This document shows, piece after piece, positions 50,343-60,687 of a stretch of DNA of 64,000 nt. The translations under genes and the position numbers were made by a program. The stretch lies in assembly GCA_017937095.1 (NCBI GenBank), contig JAGBEG010000010.1:682001-746000 (forward strand), in the 5' to 3' direction. The notes under the pieces are model-generated. The model saw only the letters and a program-made list of their open reading frames with translations. It was not told the origin of the DNA and did no database searches. Source of the stretch: Roseburia sp. (GTDB lineage Bacteria > Bacillota > Clostridia > Lachnospirales > Lachnospiraceae). The number at the start of each line of letters is the position of its first letter. The first letter of the stretch is position 1.

Positions 50343-51152
50343 TCAGCCCTTTACAGCGCCGACAATTCCATTTGCAAAGCTCTTCTGCAATACCAGGAAC
50401 AAGATTCCCGTAGGCAGGGAGCAGATCAAAACGCCGAGCATCAGCACGCCGTAATCAATGCTGTAGCCGGATGCAAGATTCGCCACTAACATCGGCATCG
50501 TCTGGGACGTCTCCGACATCATAATTACCTTCGGCCACAGATAGTTGTTCCATGCGTTCATGAACGTCACCGTAAGCGCAGCCGCATAGGTGGAACGCAT
50601 CGTCGGCATGAAGATCCGAAGGAAAATCTGCAGCTCGCCCAGACCGTCGATCCGCGCTGCCTCGATAATCTCCGTCGGGAACGACCGGGCGCTCTGGCGG
50701 AACAGCATAATGAGGAAAGGCGTCGATATCGTAGGCAGGATGTAGGCAATCCATGTACTCTGTAAATGCATTCCCGTGAACAGCTTGAACAGCGGAATCA
50801 ATGTTGCTGCAAAGGGAACCATCATTGCAAGCAGCAGAATCGACATCAGGGTGTCTTTTGCCTTATCGTGATAAATCTCAAAGCCATATCCCGCGATGGA
50901 ACATACCAGCAGGGACAGGAGGCTTAAAATACTTGAGAAAAGCAGGGAATTACCAAAGGCTCTTCCCACATTCTGCCGTTCCAGAAGACTTTGCAGATTC
51001 TGCATCAGGTTCATTCCGATCGTCAGCTTTCCCGCCAATACATCCGTGCTGTTATTAGTCGCCGCCGCAATCATCCAGTACAGAGGGAACACGGAAATAA
51101 GTGAAACAATCGTCAAAAAGAAATAGATTCCAAAGCTTCTTAATTTTCTCAT
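50343..51152 (-). CDS. Sugar ABC transporter permease, MalG type
   Basis: 269 aa, six helices. The EAA loop that contacts the ATPase reads EIIEAARIDGLGELQIFLRI. It is the second inner-membrane subunit of a CUT1 importer. It overlaps the MalF-type gene by four bases and ends the operon. The ATPase subunit is not encoded nearby and is probably shared (MsmK-like). Confidence 0.92.
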   Translation of the reverse strand: MRKLRSFGIYFFLTIVSLISVFPLYWMIAAATNNSTDVLAGKLTIGMNLMQNLQSLLERQNVGRAFGNSLLFSSILSLLSLLVCSIAGYGFEIYHDKAKDTLMSILLLAMMVPFAATLIPLFKLFTGMHLQSTWIAYILPTISTPFLIMLFRQSARSFPTEIIEAARIDGLGELQIFLRIFMPTMRSTYAAALTVTFMNAWNNYLWPKVIMMSETSQTMPMLVANLASGYSIDYGVLMLGVLICSLPTGILFLVLQKSFANGIVGAVKG

Positions 51153-52033
51153 CTCTTATCCCCCACTTTCATCTGAATGAATGACAATATCGCAACGAGT
51201 ATGAAGATGACATAGGACATTGCCGCCGCATAACCGAACTGCGAATTATATTCAAAGGACGTCTTAAAGATATAATGCGACATGGTGAGCGTCGAATTTG
51301 CCGGTCCTCCGTTTGTGAGGTTTACAGATTCATCAAATAACTGTAATGTACCGTTAATAGACATGATCGTTGTCAGCAGAATCGTCGGGCGCAGCAGAGG
51401 CACCGTAATGCTGAAAAACGTCTTAATCGGTCCTGCTCCGTCAATGCGGGCAGCCTCATAGAGGGAGTCATCTATATTCTGAAGTCCTGCAAGATAAAAT
51501 ACCATATTGTATCCGGTCCATCTCCAGATCAGCGCTATGATAATAATGATCTTTGCAGTACCTGTTTGTCCGAGCCAGTTGATTCTTGAGTCAATCAGTC
51601 CAAGATTCAATAAAACCGTGTTTACATAGCCGTCATAGGAAAATAACGTCTTAAAAATAATGGAATATGATACCAATGCCGTACAGCAGGGCAAAAAGAT
51701 CGCCGTCCGAAACAGCCCTTTACATTTCAGATCTTTTTTATTTAACAAAGACGCAAGGATCAGCGCCAGTACCAGCATGACCGGAACCTGAATAATCAGG
51801 TAGAAAAAATTGTTTTTGATGGAAGTGGTAAATACCGTATCTTCCAAAAGTCTTTTATAATTGCTCAGTCCGCCCCACTGCAGGTTGTTGCCGACTCCCG
51901 TCTGAAATGACAGAAGCAGCGCCTGCACCATCGGGTAAAAGCTCATTGCAAAAATCAGAATCGTTGCCGGAAGTAAAAAAAGCCAGCCTGTGAGATTTCT
52001 TCTCTGTACGCCTGTAAATTTGCTTTTCATCAT
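51149..52033 (-). CDS. Sugar ABC transporter permease, MalF type
   Basis: 294 aa, six helices, EAA loop SLYEAARIDGAGPIKTFFSI. It pairs with the MalG-type permease to form the sugar channel. GAAGGAGAGAAG precedes the double ATG at 52033/52030. A strong hairpin without T run lies between it and the binding-protein gene. Confidence 0.92.
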   Translation of the reverse strand: MMKSKFTGVQRRNLTGWLFLLPATILIFAMSFYPMVQALLLSFQTGVGNNLQWGGLSNYKRLLEDTVFTTSIKNNFFYLIIQVPVMLVLALILASLLNKKDLKCKGLFRTAIFLPCCTALVSYSIIFKTLFSYDGYVNTVLLNLGLIDSRINWLGQTGTAKIIIIIALIWRWTGYNMVFYLAGLQNIDDSLYEAARIDGAGPIKTFFSITVPLLRPTILLTTIMSINGTLQLFDESVNLTNGGPANSTLTMSHYIFKTSFEYNSQFGYAAAMSYVIFILVAILSFIQMKVGDKR

Positions 52034-52058
52034 CTTCTCTCCTTCTGCTCTTTTGAAT

Positions 52059-52090
52059 CCGGGGGATTCACCCAAAGGCGAATCCCCCGG
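52059..52090 (-). other. Intercistronic hairpin between binding protein and permease genes
   Basis: CCGGGGGATTC and GAATCCCCCGG form a perfect 11-bp stem with a ten-base loop and no T run. Such stems often protect the binding-protein mRNA and lower permease expression. Confidence 0.8.
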
Positions 52091-52109
52091 TCATCACATT
52101 TTCGTCTGC

Positions 52110-53474
52110 TTACTGTCCGACGGTAAACTCGACCGTAGACTGTGCCTCTTCAATCGCAGCATCCAGATCCGCAGCCCCGGACAATACATTGGATAATGCA
52201 ACGCCTAACGCATTCTTCTCCTCTGTCCAGTAGATACCCTTGTTGATGGTAGGGATATTGCTGCCGTAGGATACGATTTTTGCGTAGATCGCCTCGCCGC
52301 CAAAGTAGTCGGACGCCTCATTGTATGCCTCGGAATCCGCTGCCGGAAGATACGTTCCGATTGCTCCTAAGCCCACCAGTATGTTGTCATAAAACTCTGT
52401 GCTGCCTGCCCAGGTCGTGTTGAAGAAATCTACTGCAAGGTCATAATTGCTGCAGGTGGAGGAGATTGCCCATGTAGAGCCGCCCTGTGCGGAATAATTG
52501 GTCGCGCCCGCATAGTCGTTTAACTTCGGCATATTGGTGACCGCCCAGTTTCCAGCCTGCTCTCCCTGATCGGTAGACATGATGGTGGAGCAGATCCAGG
52601 AACCGTTGATCGTTCCGACTACCGTACCGTTGTTGATAGAGCCCTGATATCCCGACCAGTCGGTCTGCTCCTGAAGGAGTCCTTTTTCTACCAGCTCCAT
52701 ATAAACATTCATTGCCTCTTTCAAACCGTCATTTCCGACAAGACTGATCTTGCCTTCCTCGTCAAATACGGAGATTCCTGCAGACTGTAAAATCATATTC
52801 AATAAGTCCGGCTCACCCTGTACGTTCGTCAGCATCGGCATACCTGTCTTCTCCTTGACATCCTCACCGATGGTGATGAACTCATCCCATGTAATGTCCG
52901 TCATATCCTCGATGGTATAGCCTGCCTGCTCTAAGTAATCGGTGCGGTAGCAGGCAATGACTGTGTTGCTGTCGTATGGAATCCCATAGTTCTTTCCGTC
53001 CGCCACGGAATTTGCGACCTTCGACGGTGCGAAATCACCGAAGTTGATTCCGGAATCGGTCAGATCTGCAAATACTTCCGGATAGTTCTGTAAATATTTT
53101 GCAAATACCTGATCATCCATCAGAAAGATATCCGGCAGCGCGTCCAGCTCGCCGCTCATTGCATAGGTCTGTACCAATGTCTGAATATCTGCGGAAAGCG
53201 TCTCCTGCACGTCAATGGTTACATCCGGGTGATCCTGCTGATAAATACGTGCCGCTTCCTTCATTGCATCCATGTTAAATGCGTCCCAGCACCAGACAGT
53301 TAAGGTCTGTCCGTCCGCGCTGCCTGCATCGCCTGCCGCATCCGCGCTCTCTGTGCTGCCGGCAGTTTCTCCCGCCGGTTCTGTGGCTGTCGTGCCGTTT
53401 GCATCACCTCCGCAGGCAGTAACGGAAACGGCCATTGCTGCTGCAAGTAATACGGAAATCAGTTTTTTCTTCAT
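52110..53474 (-). CDS. Sugar-binding lipoprotein of the ABC importer
   Basis: 454 aa from ATG at 53474. Lipoprotein signal MKKKLISVLLAAAMAVSV then TACGG (lipidated Cys). The CUT1 binding-protein fold shows TLTVWCWDAFNMDAMKEAA, DITWDEFITIGEDVKEKTG and NGSWICS. It captures a sugar outside the cell. It is the first gene of the transporter operon, after the two-component genes. The substrate is unknown. Confidence 0.92.
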   Translation of the reverse strand: MKKKLISVLLAAAMAVSVTACGGDANGTTATEPAGETAGSTESADAAGDAGSADGQTLTVWCWDAFNMDAMKEAARIYQQDHPDVTIDVQETLSADIQTLVQTYAMSGELDALPDIFLMDDQVFAKYLQNYPEVFADLTDSGINFGDFAPSKVANSVADGKNYGIPYDSNTVIACYRTDYLEQAGYTIEDMTDITWDEFITIGEDVKEKTGMPMLTNVQGEPDLLNMILQSAGISVFDEEGKISLVGNDGLKEAMNVYMELVEKGLLQEQTDWSGYQGSINNGTVVGTINGSWICSTIMSTDQGEQAGNWAVTNMPKLNDYAGATNYSAQGGSTWAISSTCSNYDLAVDFFNTTWAGSTEFYDNILVGLGAIGTYLPAADSEAYNEASDYFGGEAIYAKIVSYGSNIPTINKGIYWTEEKNALGVALSNVLSGAADLDAAIEEAQSTVEFTVGQ

Positions 53475-53630
53475 GTTTTTATCCTCCCAATGTTCTTTTC
53501 TTGATGTACTTATTGTAGCAGTGACACCCTGCATTTCTTTAGAACTTTGTTTGCCCGAATTTTCAATATTTTAGGGAGCGTCTCCCTGCATTTGAAAAAT
53601 CTTTGGAAATTTGTATTTTTTGCAAAAAAA

Positions 53631-53661
53631 GAAGCGGTGACTATTCCCTGGCCACCGCTTC
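53631..53661 (-). terminator. Terminator of the regulator/binding-protein operon
   Basis: GAAGCGGTGG and TCACCGCTTC arms span the stop codon, followed by TTTTTTT on the minus strand. Confidence 0.88.
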
Positions 53662-54930
53662 CGCTTTTACCTGAACTCTTTTTAAGCACTCCTCCATTCT
53701 TCCATCCACCAGCACGTTTTGAAACTCTGATTCCAGAATATCCTCAATCTCATAGGTCTTGCTCCCATAGTTCACAACCGGAATCTCATCCGCCATATCC
53801 GTCAGGATTTTTGTCGCCTGCTGCCCGCCGAAGAACGCCTCCTCTGCCTCATAATTGGACAGAATCTTCGGATTCTTCAGGGAGGGAACGATTCCGATTT
53901 CCGAAATCAGAGCGTCTGTAAACTCTGTATTTTCCGAGAACATGGTAATCATAAATTCCGTCGCCACTTCGGAATTTTTTGAATTTTTCAATACATACCA
54001 TGCACTTCCGCCTACATTTGACGCTTCCACCGCACTTTCATTTTCCTCTACCAGAGGGATCGGAGCGATCCGCCACAATCCCGCCTGATCCTCCGCCTCC
54101 ATGATGCTTGAGATAATCCAGCCGCCGCTTAATACCGAGGCGACCTCCCCCTGCTGAAACGCGGAAATGAACTCATTCCATCCGTTCACACTCATTCCGA
54201 CATTGCTCTCAAGCAATTCCTGATAGATGGCAAGCGCCTGCCTTAGCGCCTCGTTGTCCTCAATATAAGCCGTCGTGCCGTCCTCCTTCACATACCAGCT
54301 TCCGGTGCTCTGCATGATGAGGCGCACCAGCGGCAGATCCGTCGGGTCCAAGGTCAGCATCGGAATCCCGGTTTTCTCATATACATCCTTCCCGATTTCG
54401 ATATAACGATCCCACGTCAGATTCATCATGTCCTCCTCGGAGTACCCCGCCTGCTCTAAAATATCAATCCGGTAAAAAAGCGCCGCCGTCCCGCAGTCAA
54501 AGGGGATGCCGTAGCCGCGCCCGTCCTTCGAGCAGAGCCGGGTTTTAAAGTCGACATACTTACTGTAATCCACCAGCTCTGTCAGTTCTACAAACTCCGA
54601 CTCATAGGATTCCAAAACGTCCTGCACGTCATAGTCTTCTATCATGATGACATCGGGCAGGTTCTCGTATACCTTGGAGGATAAGATCATTTTCGTATCG
54701 GTCAGAATCTCTTCCCGTTCCTTCGTCTCGATGATCACTTCCACATTTTCATTGATTTTCTTATATTCTTCCGCCGCCATGCGCGCGGCCTTTATATTAA
54801 ACGTCTCATCCCATGCCCAGATAATGATCTGCTGCCTCTGCCCGCCGTCTGCCGTATCTTTTCCCGGTGCGCAGCCGCATAAGAGCATAACTATGACCAA
54901 AAAGATGGACAATGCCTGTTTTCTTCTCAT
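53641..54930 (-). CDS. Second sugar-binding lipoprotein, in the sensor operon
   Basis: 429 aa. Signal MRRKQALSIFLVIVMLLCGC with the lipobox Cys. Paralogue of the 52110 protein: IIIWAWDETFNIKAARMAAE, MNLTWDRYIEIGKDVYEKTG, LSGGWIISSIM. It overlaps the kinase gene by four bases (ATGA), so it is made with the sensor, not with the permeases. It may present sugar to the sensor kinase; this is inferred from layout. Confidence 0.88.
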   Translation of the reverse strand: MRRKQALSIFLVIVMLLCGCAPGKDTADGGQRQQIIIWAWDETFNIKAARMAAEEYKKINENVEVIIETKEREEILTDTKMILSSKVYENLPDVIMIEDYDVQDVLESYESEFVELTELVDYSKYVDFKTRLCSKDGRGYGIPFDCGTAALFYRIDILEQAGYSEEDMMNLTWDRYIEIGKDVYEKTGIPMLTLDPTDLPLVRLIMQSTGSWYVKEDGTTAYIEDNEALRQALAIYQELLESNVGMSVNGWNEFISAFQQGEVASVLSGGWIISSIMEAEDQAGLWRIAPIPLVEENESAVEASNVGGSAWYVLKNSKNSEVATEFMITMFSENTEFTDALISEIGIVPSLKNPKILSNYEAEEAFFGGQQATKILTDMADEIPVVNYGSKTYEIEDILESEFQNVLVDGRMEECLKRVQVKAEAVARE

Positions 54931-56717
54931 TTGCTCTCCTGATTGTCGTTCTCCCCTTCTGGTTTCCGGTGAACCGGAAGCCTGATTTTCACGGAAGTTC
55001 CTCTCTCCTTCTGGCTTTCAATGGTGATTCCGTAATCCGCCCCATACAGAAGCTGAAGACGATCCTGTACATTGTGAATGCCGATTCCCGAAAAATGCTC
55101 CTTCTTCTGCCGGATCACGTCCTTTGCCTGTTCTTCATCCATTCCGATGCCGTCATCCATAATCCGGATATCCAGCGTCTGATCTGTTTCACTGATAAAA
55201 ATCTGAATGACGCCGCTCTGCCCCGACGGAAACGCATGGAAAAATGCATTTTCAATAAACGGCTGCAATACCAGCTTCGGCAAAAGACAGTCGTAACAGT
55301 CGTGCGCCACATAATATTCCACCTGAATAGCGTCCCCGTATCTCGTATGATTGATTAAGACATAATTTTCAAGGTTCACCAGTTCCTGCTCCACCGTGAT
55401 GAACTCGTCCGTATTGCTGATCGTATTCCGAAGCAGACTGATAAACGCATCGATGGTCTTTGTCGTTTCCTCCACATCATTTTTGTATACCAGCCATTTG
55501 ATACTTGCCAGCGTGTTGTAAATATAATGAGGGCTGATCTGCATCTGCAGCGCCTTGATCTCCGCCTTGCGCTGTGCTTTCTGTGTCTCCATCAGCTCTT
55601 TTACGTAGCTTTGGATATCGTTTAGCATATCGTTGTAGGTAGTGGCAAGTTTCTGAACCTCGATGGTTCCCTGCACCGGAACATAGCTGCGGAAGTTCTC
55701 CTTCCGGCTGTCCGACATTTTTAAGACCAGCTCGGAAAGCGGTCTTACAGTCTTTCGCGCAAATAGAAGGCAGCTTGCAAGAACTGCGATTCCAATCCCC
55801 GCGCATATGAAGATCAGAAGCGGCATGTTGTAGAGCTCATCCAACGCCACATCATTATCGATCACCCCGTACATCGTGCAGCCGTAATAGGACATTTCCT
55901 TTTTTAAGACGGTGAGATTTGCGCCGTTTTCCTTTACGACCATGCGCTCCGCTTCCTGCTTCCCGGCGTGCAGATACCACTCCTCTGTCAGCGGTTCTCC
56001 GACCGCAGCCGTCTGGTTGGAGCATACCACCGTTCCGTTTTGGTCTACCAGATACCAGTCGGTATTTTCAGACACGAAATAGTCGTAATAACGCTTCATG
56101 TCATCCCGGCTTAAGGTCACAAGCACGACGGCGTAAATTTCCCCGCTTTCCCTGTAGTACAGCGCCTTGGATGCAATGATAACGTCGTTGTTGCTGCTGG
56201 TCGCCGTATATGCTCCCTTCGCATAGGTATACTGAATCGCCTCGGGCTCCAAAACCGCTTTCTGCACCGCTTCGCTTTCCCATATCTTTTCGTCGGTCAT
56301 GGAAATTACTTCCGTTCTGGACAGGTAATGCTTTCCGTTCCTTCCCAGAACAAGAATATTCATGCGCTCCATGTCCGAGGTCTTACTCTTATTCAAATCG
56401 TATTCCATCTGATAGATATTCTGGAAATTCTGTACGTTATCCAGCCTGCTGTCGTCGCTTAGATACAGGCGAAACGCCCAGCTCGTGTCAATGGCGCTCA
56501 CTACGCCAAGCAGGCTCGTGTGAAAATCATTCAGTTCATTGTCAATCTGATGAAATACCTGTTCCTGCGATTTTCCATAGGTATCCGTAAATACCGCCTG
56601 CGACATCGCTAAGACAACGCCGCTGACCGTAAACGCCATGATGCTGATTCCCAGCATCACCAGTATGGTGATCCGCCCGGAAAAGCTGTTCCACTGGCTT
56701 GTTCGTGTCTTATTCAT
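54927..56717 (-). CDS. YesM-type sensor histidine kinase
   Basis: 596 aa. One helix near residue 25, an extracellular sensor domain (about 45-295), a second helix (LLIFICAGIGIAVLASCLLFA), HAMP (about 320-370), then His_kinase with QISPHYIYNTLASIKWL (phosphorylated His) and a HATPase domain with PFIENAFFHAFPSG and DDGIGM. It senses a sugar-related signal and phosphorylates the AraC-type regulator next door, whose gene overlaps by eight bases. Confidence 0.93.
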   Translation of the reverse strand: MNKTRTSQWNSFSGRITILVMLGISIMAFTVSGVVLAMSQAVFTDTYGKSQEQVFHQIDNELNDFHTSLLGVVSAIDTSWAFRLYLSDDSRLDNVQNFQNIYQMEYDLNKSKTSDMERMNILVLGRNGKHYLSRTEVISMTDEKIWESEAVQKAVLEPEAIQYTYAKGAYTATSSNNDVIIASKALYYRESGEIYAVVLVTLSRDDMKRYYDYFVSENTDWYLVDQNGTVVCSNQTAAVGEPLTEEWYLHAGKQEAERMVVKENGANLTVLKKEMSYYGCTMYGVIDNDVALDELYNMPLLIFICAGIGIAVLASCLLFARKTVRPLSELVLKMSDSRKENFRSYVPVQGTIEVQKLATTYNDMLNDIQSYVKELMETQKAQRKAEIKALQMQISPHYIYNTLASIKWLVYKNDVEETTKTIDAFISLLRNTISNTDEFITVEQELVNLENYVLINHTRYGDAIQVEYYVAHDCYDCLLPKLVLQPFIENAFFHAFPSGQSGVIQIFISETDQTLDIRIMDDGIGMDEEQAKDVIRQKKEHFSGIGIHNVQDRLQLLYGADYGITIESQKERGTSVKIRLPVHRKPEGENDNQESK

Positions 56718-58242
56718 TTAACTTTTCTCTTCTCCACACCGACGGTGTTTTTCCCGTAATTTTCTTAAATACCCGGCAGAAATAGCTCTGCTCGGAGTAG
56801 CCCACCCTGCTGCTGACCTCCGCAATCGCGATATCCTCATTTTCCAGCATCTGACATGCTTTCTCAATACGGATGCGGTTTAGATATTCGCTGAACCCTT
56901 CCTTCATCTGCTGGTTAAAGTATGCGGATAAATAGTGATAATTAAAATTAAATTCCGTCACAAGATCCTCCAGCTTTAAGTTCTCCTGATAGTTCTGCTG
57001 AATATACTCTAAAATCTTGTCCATCCGGTCATCCCTGGACAACACGCTCTGCTCGAAGCAAAGGCGAAGCTGTTCCATGATCTCTTCCATTGCCTGTTCA
57101 TAATCCGCCTGATACCGCGACTGGTCGATGCGCTTGAAGAACTCATAACGGCAGTTTTCTTTCCTGTCATTCTCCATGGAAAGCAGATCGAGAAATTGAA
57201 AAATCATATTTTTCATCTGGTTTTTCATCCGGTAGACGTCCATCCGGCAGGCAAGCACCTCTTCGTTATATTTTTTGAGCATATCAAGAGCCTCCGCAAA
57301 TTGCCTTGCACTGAGCAGACGGTTGTACCGGAAGAAATCGAATCTCGGCGCCTGCGCCTCCTCCTCTTCTGTCTTCTTTCCCTCCAGTATCAGAAGGCTT
57401 TTCCCCGGATAATAAAAGCCCTTGTCCACATACTTCATGATATCCTGCCCGAAAACATCCAGAACCTCGGGCAGCCGGGAAAAGGAATGACTCACAACAC
57501 CGAATACGCTGTCGCACAGCACGGCAAGCTGTCCGTTTAACTTTTCCAGCTTGATCCGCAGATTCCCCCTCTGCGACATCTCATAGCCGAAAATCACACA
57601 GACAATCTCTTCCCGGAACATCAGCATTAACGTTTCGATATTGGAAAAGCCCTGCAGCTCTCTCTCGATTTTCTTGATCAGCGTCTCGGAAAGGCTCTGT
57701 CCGCTGCCGTTCTCCTGATTTACATTGACCGCATACAGGCAGAAATAAGATGCAGACAGAATAGGTGCAAACTGTGCAAAATCCAGTTCCCTGTCCATCC
57801 CAAGGAGATAGCGCTCCATCATGCTCGCATAACTGACCCTTCCGGTGTTCTGTTCCATGCGGTATTCGGGAATCCGTTCCGTCGCCTTTCTTAAGACCTC
57901 CTTCAATTCCTTCGGATTCAGTGTCGGTTTTAAAATATAGTCCACCACTCCGTTGAGCAGCGTGTGTTTCACATATTCGAAATTGTCGTATCCGCTTAAA
58001 ATAATCATCTGTATCTTCGGATACAGGTTGTGGACTGCCTCCGAGAAATCAACGCCATCCAGTAAAGGCATGACGACGTCGCTGATAATGATATGCGGCT
58101 CTAATTCCTCAATCAGGCGCAGAGCATCCTTGCCGTTTGCTGCCTCCCCGACAATCTCATACCCTTCCTGTTCCCAGTTCATCATATAGCGCAGTCCCTG
58201 CCGCATAATAAATTCATCATCTACGATCAATACCCGAATCAT
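56710..58242 (-). CDS. YesN-type response regulator, REC plus AraC helix-turn-helix
   Basis: 510 aa. REC domain (1-120): MIRVLIVDDEFIMRQGLRYM, phosphoacceptor IIISDVVMPLLDG. A long middle part follows. The C-terminal AraC domain (about 405-505) shows EDLVTEFNFNYHYLSAYFNQ and IAEVSSRVGYSEQSYFCRVF. It would switch on the binding protein and permease genes downstream. First gene of the sensor operon. Confidence 0.94.
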   Translation of the reverse strand: MIRVLIVDDEFIMRQGLRYMMNWEQEGYEIVGEAANGKDALRLIEELEPHIIISDVVMPLLDGVDFSEAVHNLYPKIQMIILSGYDNFEYVKHTLLNGVVDYILKPTLNPKELKEVLRKATERIPEYRMEQNTGRVSYASMMERYLLGMDRELDFAQFAPILSASYFCLYAVNVNQENGSGQSLSETLIKKIERELQGFSNIETLMLMFREEIVCVIFGYEMSQRGNLRIKLEKLNGQLAVLCDSVFGVVSHSFSRLPEVLDVFGQDIMKYVDKGFYYPGKSLLILEGKKTEEEEAQAPRFDFFRYNRLLSARQFAEALDMLKKYNEEVLACRMDVYRMKNQMKNMIFQFLDLLSMENDRKENCRYEFFKRIDQSRYQADYEQAMEEIMEQLRLCFEQSVLSRDDRMDKILEYIQQNYQENLKLEDLVTEFNFNYHYLSAYFNQQMKEGFSEYLNRIRIEKACQMLENEDIAIAEVSSRVGYSEQSYFCRVFKKITGKTPSVWRREKLNE

Positions 58243-58372
58243 AACGTTTCCCTGATTTTCCTATATTTTTCTCCATTATATCAATTGGGATATTTTTCAT
58301 AAAGCGAATTTGAAATTCTCCTAAAATTTTACAAATTCCAAAAATTATGCAAATCCTAAAAATCGTACAAAA

Positions 58373-58401
58373 AGAGGCCGTTCCGTTTCTGAACAGCCTC
58401 T
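58373..58401 (-). terminator. glyQS terminator
   Basis: AGAGGCTGTTC and GAACGGCCTCT arms followed by TTTTTGT on the minus strand. Confidence 0.88.
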
Positions 58402-58457
58402 CATCGCCTTGCTTATATCCTAATTATAATCTGCCATACAAGTTTCAGACATTTGTC

Positions 58458-59855
58458 TTACCACTCAAATTTCGCTGCAAAGTAAGCCTCAAGCTCCTCG
58501 ATCTTCACACGCTCCTGCTCCATTGTATCGCGGTCACGGACGGTCACTGCGCCGTCTGTCTCAGACTCGAAATCATAGGTCACGCAGAACGGCGTACCGA
58601 TCTCGTCCTGTCTGCGGTAGCGCTTACCGATATTTCCTCTGTCGTCGAACTCGCAGTTATATTTCTTCGAAAGCTGTGCAAAGACCTTCTCCGCGCCCTC
58701 GGAGAGCTTCTTGGAAAGAGGCAGGACGCCGATCTTAACAGGCGCGAGCGCCGGGTGGAAATGAAGCACGGTTCTCACATCCGGCTTCTCCTCCGTTCCG
58801 ATATTCTCCTCGTCGTATGCCGCGCAGAGGAATGCCAGTACCACACGGTCTGCGCCAAGGGACGGCTCGATGACATACGGAAGGTATCTCTCATTCTTCT
58901 CATCATCGAAGTATGTAAGATCCTGTCCGGAAGTCTCCTGATGACGTCCAAGGTCATAGTCGGTACGGTCTGCGATACCCCAAAGCTCGCCCCAGCCGAA
59001 CGGGAATAAGAACTCGATATCGGTCGTACCCTTGCTGTAGAAGGAAAGCTCCTCCGGATCATGGTCGCGCAGACGCATCTCATCCTCCTTGATGCCCAGA
59101 GAAATCAGCCAGTCACGGCAGAAGCCTCTCCAGTACTGGAACCACTCCAGATCGGTTCCCGGCTCGCAGAAGAACTCAAGTTCCATCTGCTCGAACTCGC
59201 GTGTACGGAAAGTAAAGTTGCCCGGTGTGATCTCATTTCGGAAGGACTTGCCGATCTGTCCGATACCGAACGGAATCTTCTTGCGGGAGGTTCTCTGTAC
59301 ATTCTTGAAATTAACGAAGATACCCTGTGCCGTCTCCGGTCTTAAATATACGGTGTTCTTCGCATCCTCGGTCACGCCCTGAAACGTCTTGAACATCAGA
59401 TTGAACTGACGGATATCGGTAAAATTGTGCTTGCCGCAGGTCGGACACGGAATCTGCTGCTCCTCGATGAAATTCTTCATCTCCTCCTGTGTCCAGCCGT
59501 CAACAGAGCCTGACAGGGCAATCCCCTTCTCCTCTGCAAAGTCCTCGATGATCTTATCCGCACGGAAACGCTCGTGGCACTCCTTACAATCCATCAGAGG
59601 ATCGGAAAATCCGCCAAGATGTCCCGAAGCCACCCATGTCTGCGGATTCATCAGAATCGCACAGTCCACGCCGACATTGTAAGGATTCTCCTGAATAAAC
59701 TTCTGCCACCATGCGCGCTTTACATTGTTCTTAAGCTCCACGCCGAGATTGCCGTAGTCCCATGTATTGGCAAGACCGCCGTAAATCTCAGACCCCGGAT
59801 ATACAAATCCTCTTGATTTTGCCAGCGCTACGATTTTTTCCATTGACTTTTCCAT
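58458..59855 (-). CDS. glyQS: Glycyl-tRNA synthetase (single-chain dimeric type)
   Basis: 465 aa. Class II motifs: motif 1 region [20 protein letters not shown], motif 2 [20 protein letters not shown], motif 3 [28 protein letters not shown] and CPTCGKHNF are cysteine pairs near the N-terminus. The enzyme charges tRNA-Gly. ATG at 59855 is used, with GAGG eight bases upstream; GTG precedes it in frame. Flanks are the two-component operon and a lipoprotein gene. Confidence 0.96.
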   Translation of the reverse strand: MEKSMEKIVALAKSRGFVYPGSEIYGGLANTWDYGNLGVELKNNVKRAWWQKFIQENPYNVGVDCAILMNPQTWVASGHLGGFSDPLMDCKECHERFRADKIIEDFAEEKGIALSGSVDGWTQEEMKNFIEEQQIPCPTCGKHNFTDIRQFNLMFKTFQGVTEDAKNTVYLRPETAQGIFVNFKNVQRTSRKKIPFGIGQIGKSFRNEITPGNFTFRTREFEQMELEFFCEPGTDLEWFQYWRGFCRDWLISLGIKEDEMRLRDHDPEELSFYSKGTTDIEFLFPFGWGELWGIADRTDYDLGRHQETSGQDLTYFDDEKNERYLPYVIEPSLGADRVVLAFLCAAYDEENIGTEEKPDVRTVLHFHPALAPVKIGVLPLSKKLSEGAEKVFAQLSKKYNCEFDDRGNIGKRYRRQDEIGTPFCVTYDFESETDGAVTVRDRDTMEQERVKIEELEAYFAAKFEW

Positions 59856-59888
59856 CACTAATTCCTCGCCTTTCCTATTGATTGCTGT

Positions 59889-60644
59889 TTATTTATAAAC
59901 AATAAATGTATATACATCCGTCTCAAACGAACCGTCGTCCGCCGCATTCTCCGCCTGCCCGTCGGTGAAATCCTCTGCCAGTTCTGTGCCGGAAATGTCC
60001 GCTTCCATTTCCATGCTCTCCGTTCCCGGTGTCACATTCTCTGCCGGCGTCGTCGACCCGGTGTCAAGATAGTAGCCGTTCCTGATCGACACGCTGTCCG
60101 CTCCGGTCAGCTTCACATTCTCACAGGAAACATAGCGGATCTCTCCCTCGACCTTCACATCCGTATTCGCACGGATAATCACGACCTTTAAATCCTCGTC
60201 GGCATAAATCTCCTGCTTTGTCGCAGAGCCTGTCACCCTGCCTTCCTCCACTCTCGCAAACTCTCCGTCATACACGTAGCCCGCTGCAAGAGAAGCAACG
60301 ACCTCGCCCTGGTACAGCTCGATTCCGTTGAAATCCGTGTAGTCGTCCGACGTCTTATAGCGCATCTTAAGCTTTGCCACGCCGTCCTCCGTGGTCAGCT
60401 CCTCCACCTTTACAGAACCCTTCTCGTGCTCGCTCACATAGGTCTCTACCGCCTCGTCCACAAAGGACTTAAGCTCTGTCTCATCATAGAAATCCTGATC
60501 CAGCTCCTCCACATCCAGCGAATACACGATTCCCTTTTTATCCACATATACGACACTCTCATCCCCATCCAGCGAAACACCGCAGCCGCAAAGCAATACG
60601 GCACAGAGCGCTGCGAGGAGGATGGTGCTTATCCATTTCTTCAT
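59889..60644 (-). CDS. Lipoprotein of unknown function
   Basis: 251 aa. MKKWISTILLAALCAVLLCGCG gives a clear lipobox (Cys about 21). The mature part is acidic and beta-rich (VVYVDKKGIVYSLDVEELDQ, YVYDGEFARVEEGRVTGSAT) and ends with an Ala/Glu/Thr-rich linker before FETDVYTFIVYK. No family is recognised. It is a single gene between recO and glyQS. Confidence 0.8.
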   Translation of the reverse strand: MKKWISTILLAALCAVLLCGCGVSLDGDESVVYVDKKGIVYSLDVEELDQDFYDETELKSFVDEAVETYVSEHEKGSVKVEELTTEDGVAKLKMRYKTSDDYTDFNGIELYQGEVVASLAAGYVYDGEFARVEEGRVTGSATKQEIYADEDLKVVIIRANTDVKVEGEIRYVSCENVKLTGADSVSIRNGYYLDTGSTTPAENVTPGTESMEMEADISGTELAEDFTDGQAENAADDGSFETDVYTFIVYK

Positions 60645-60687
60645 AATTAAGTCTCCATTCTCTCTGAAAAGTATCGGTGATATTATA

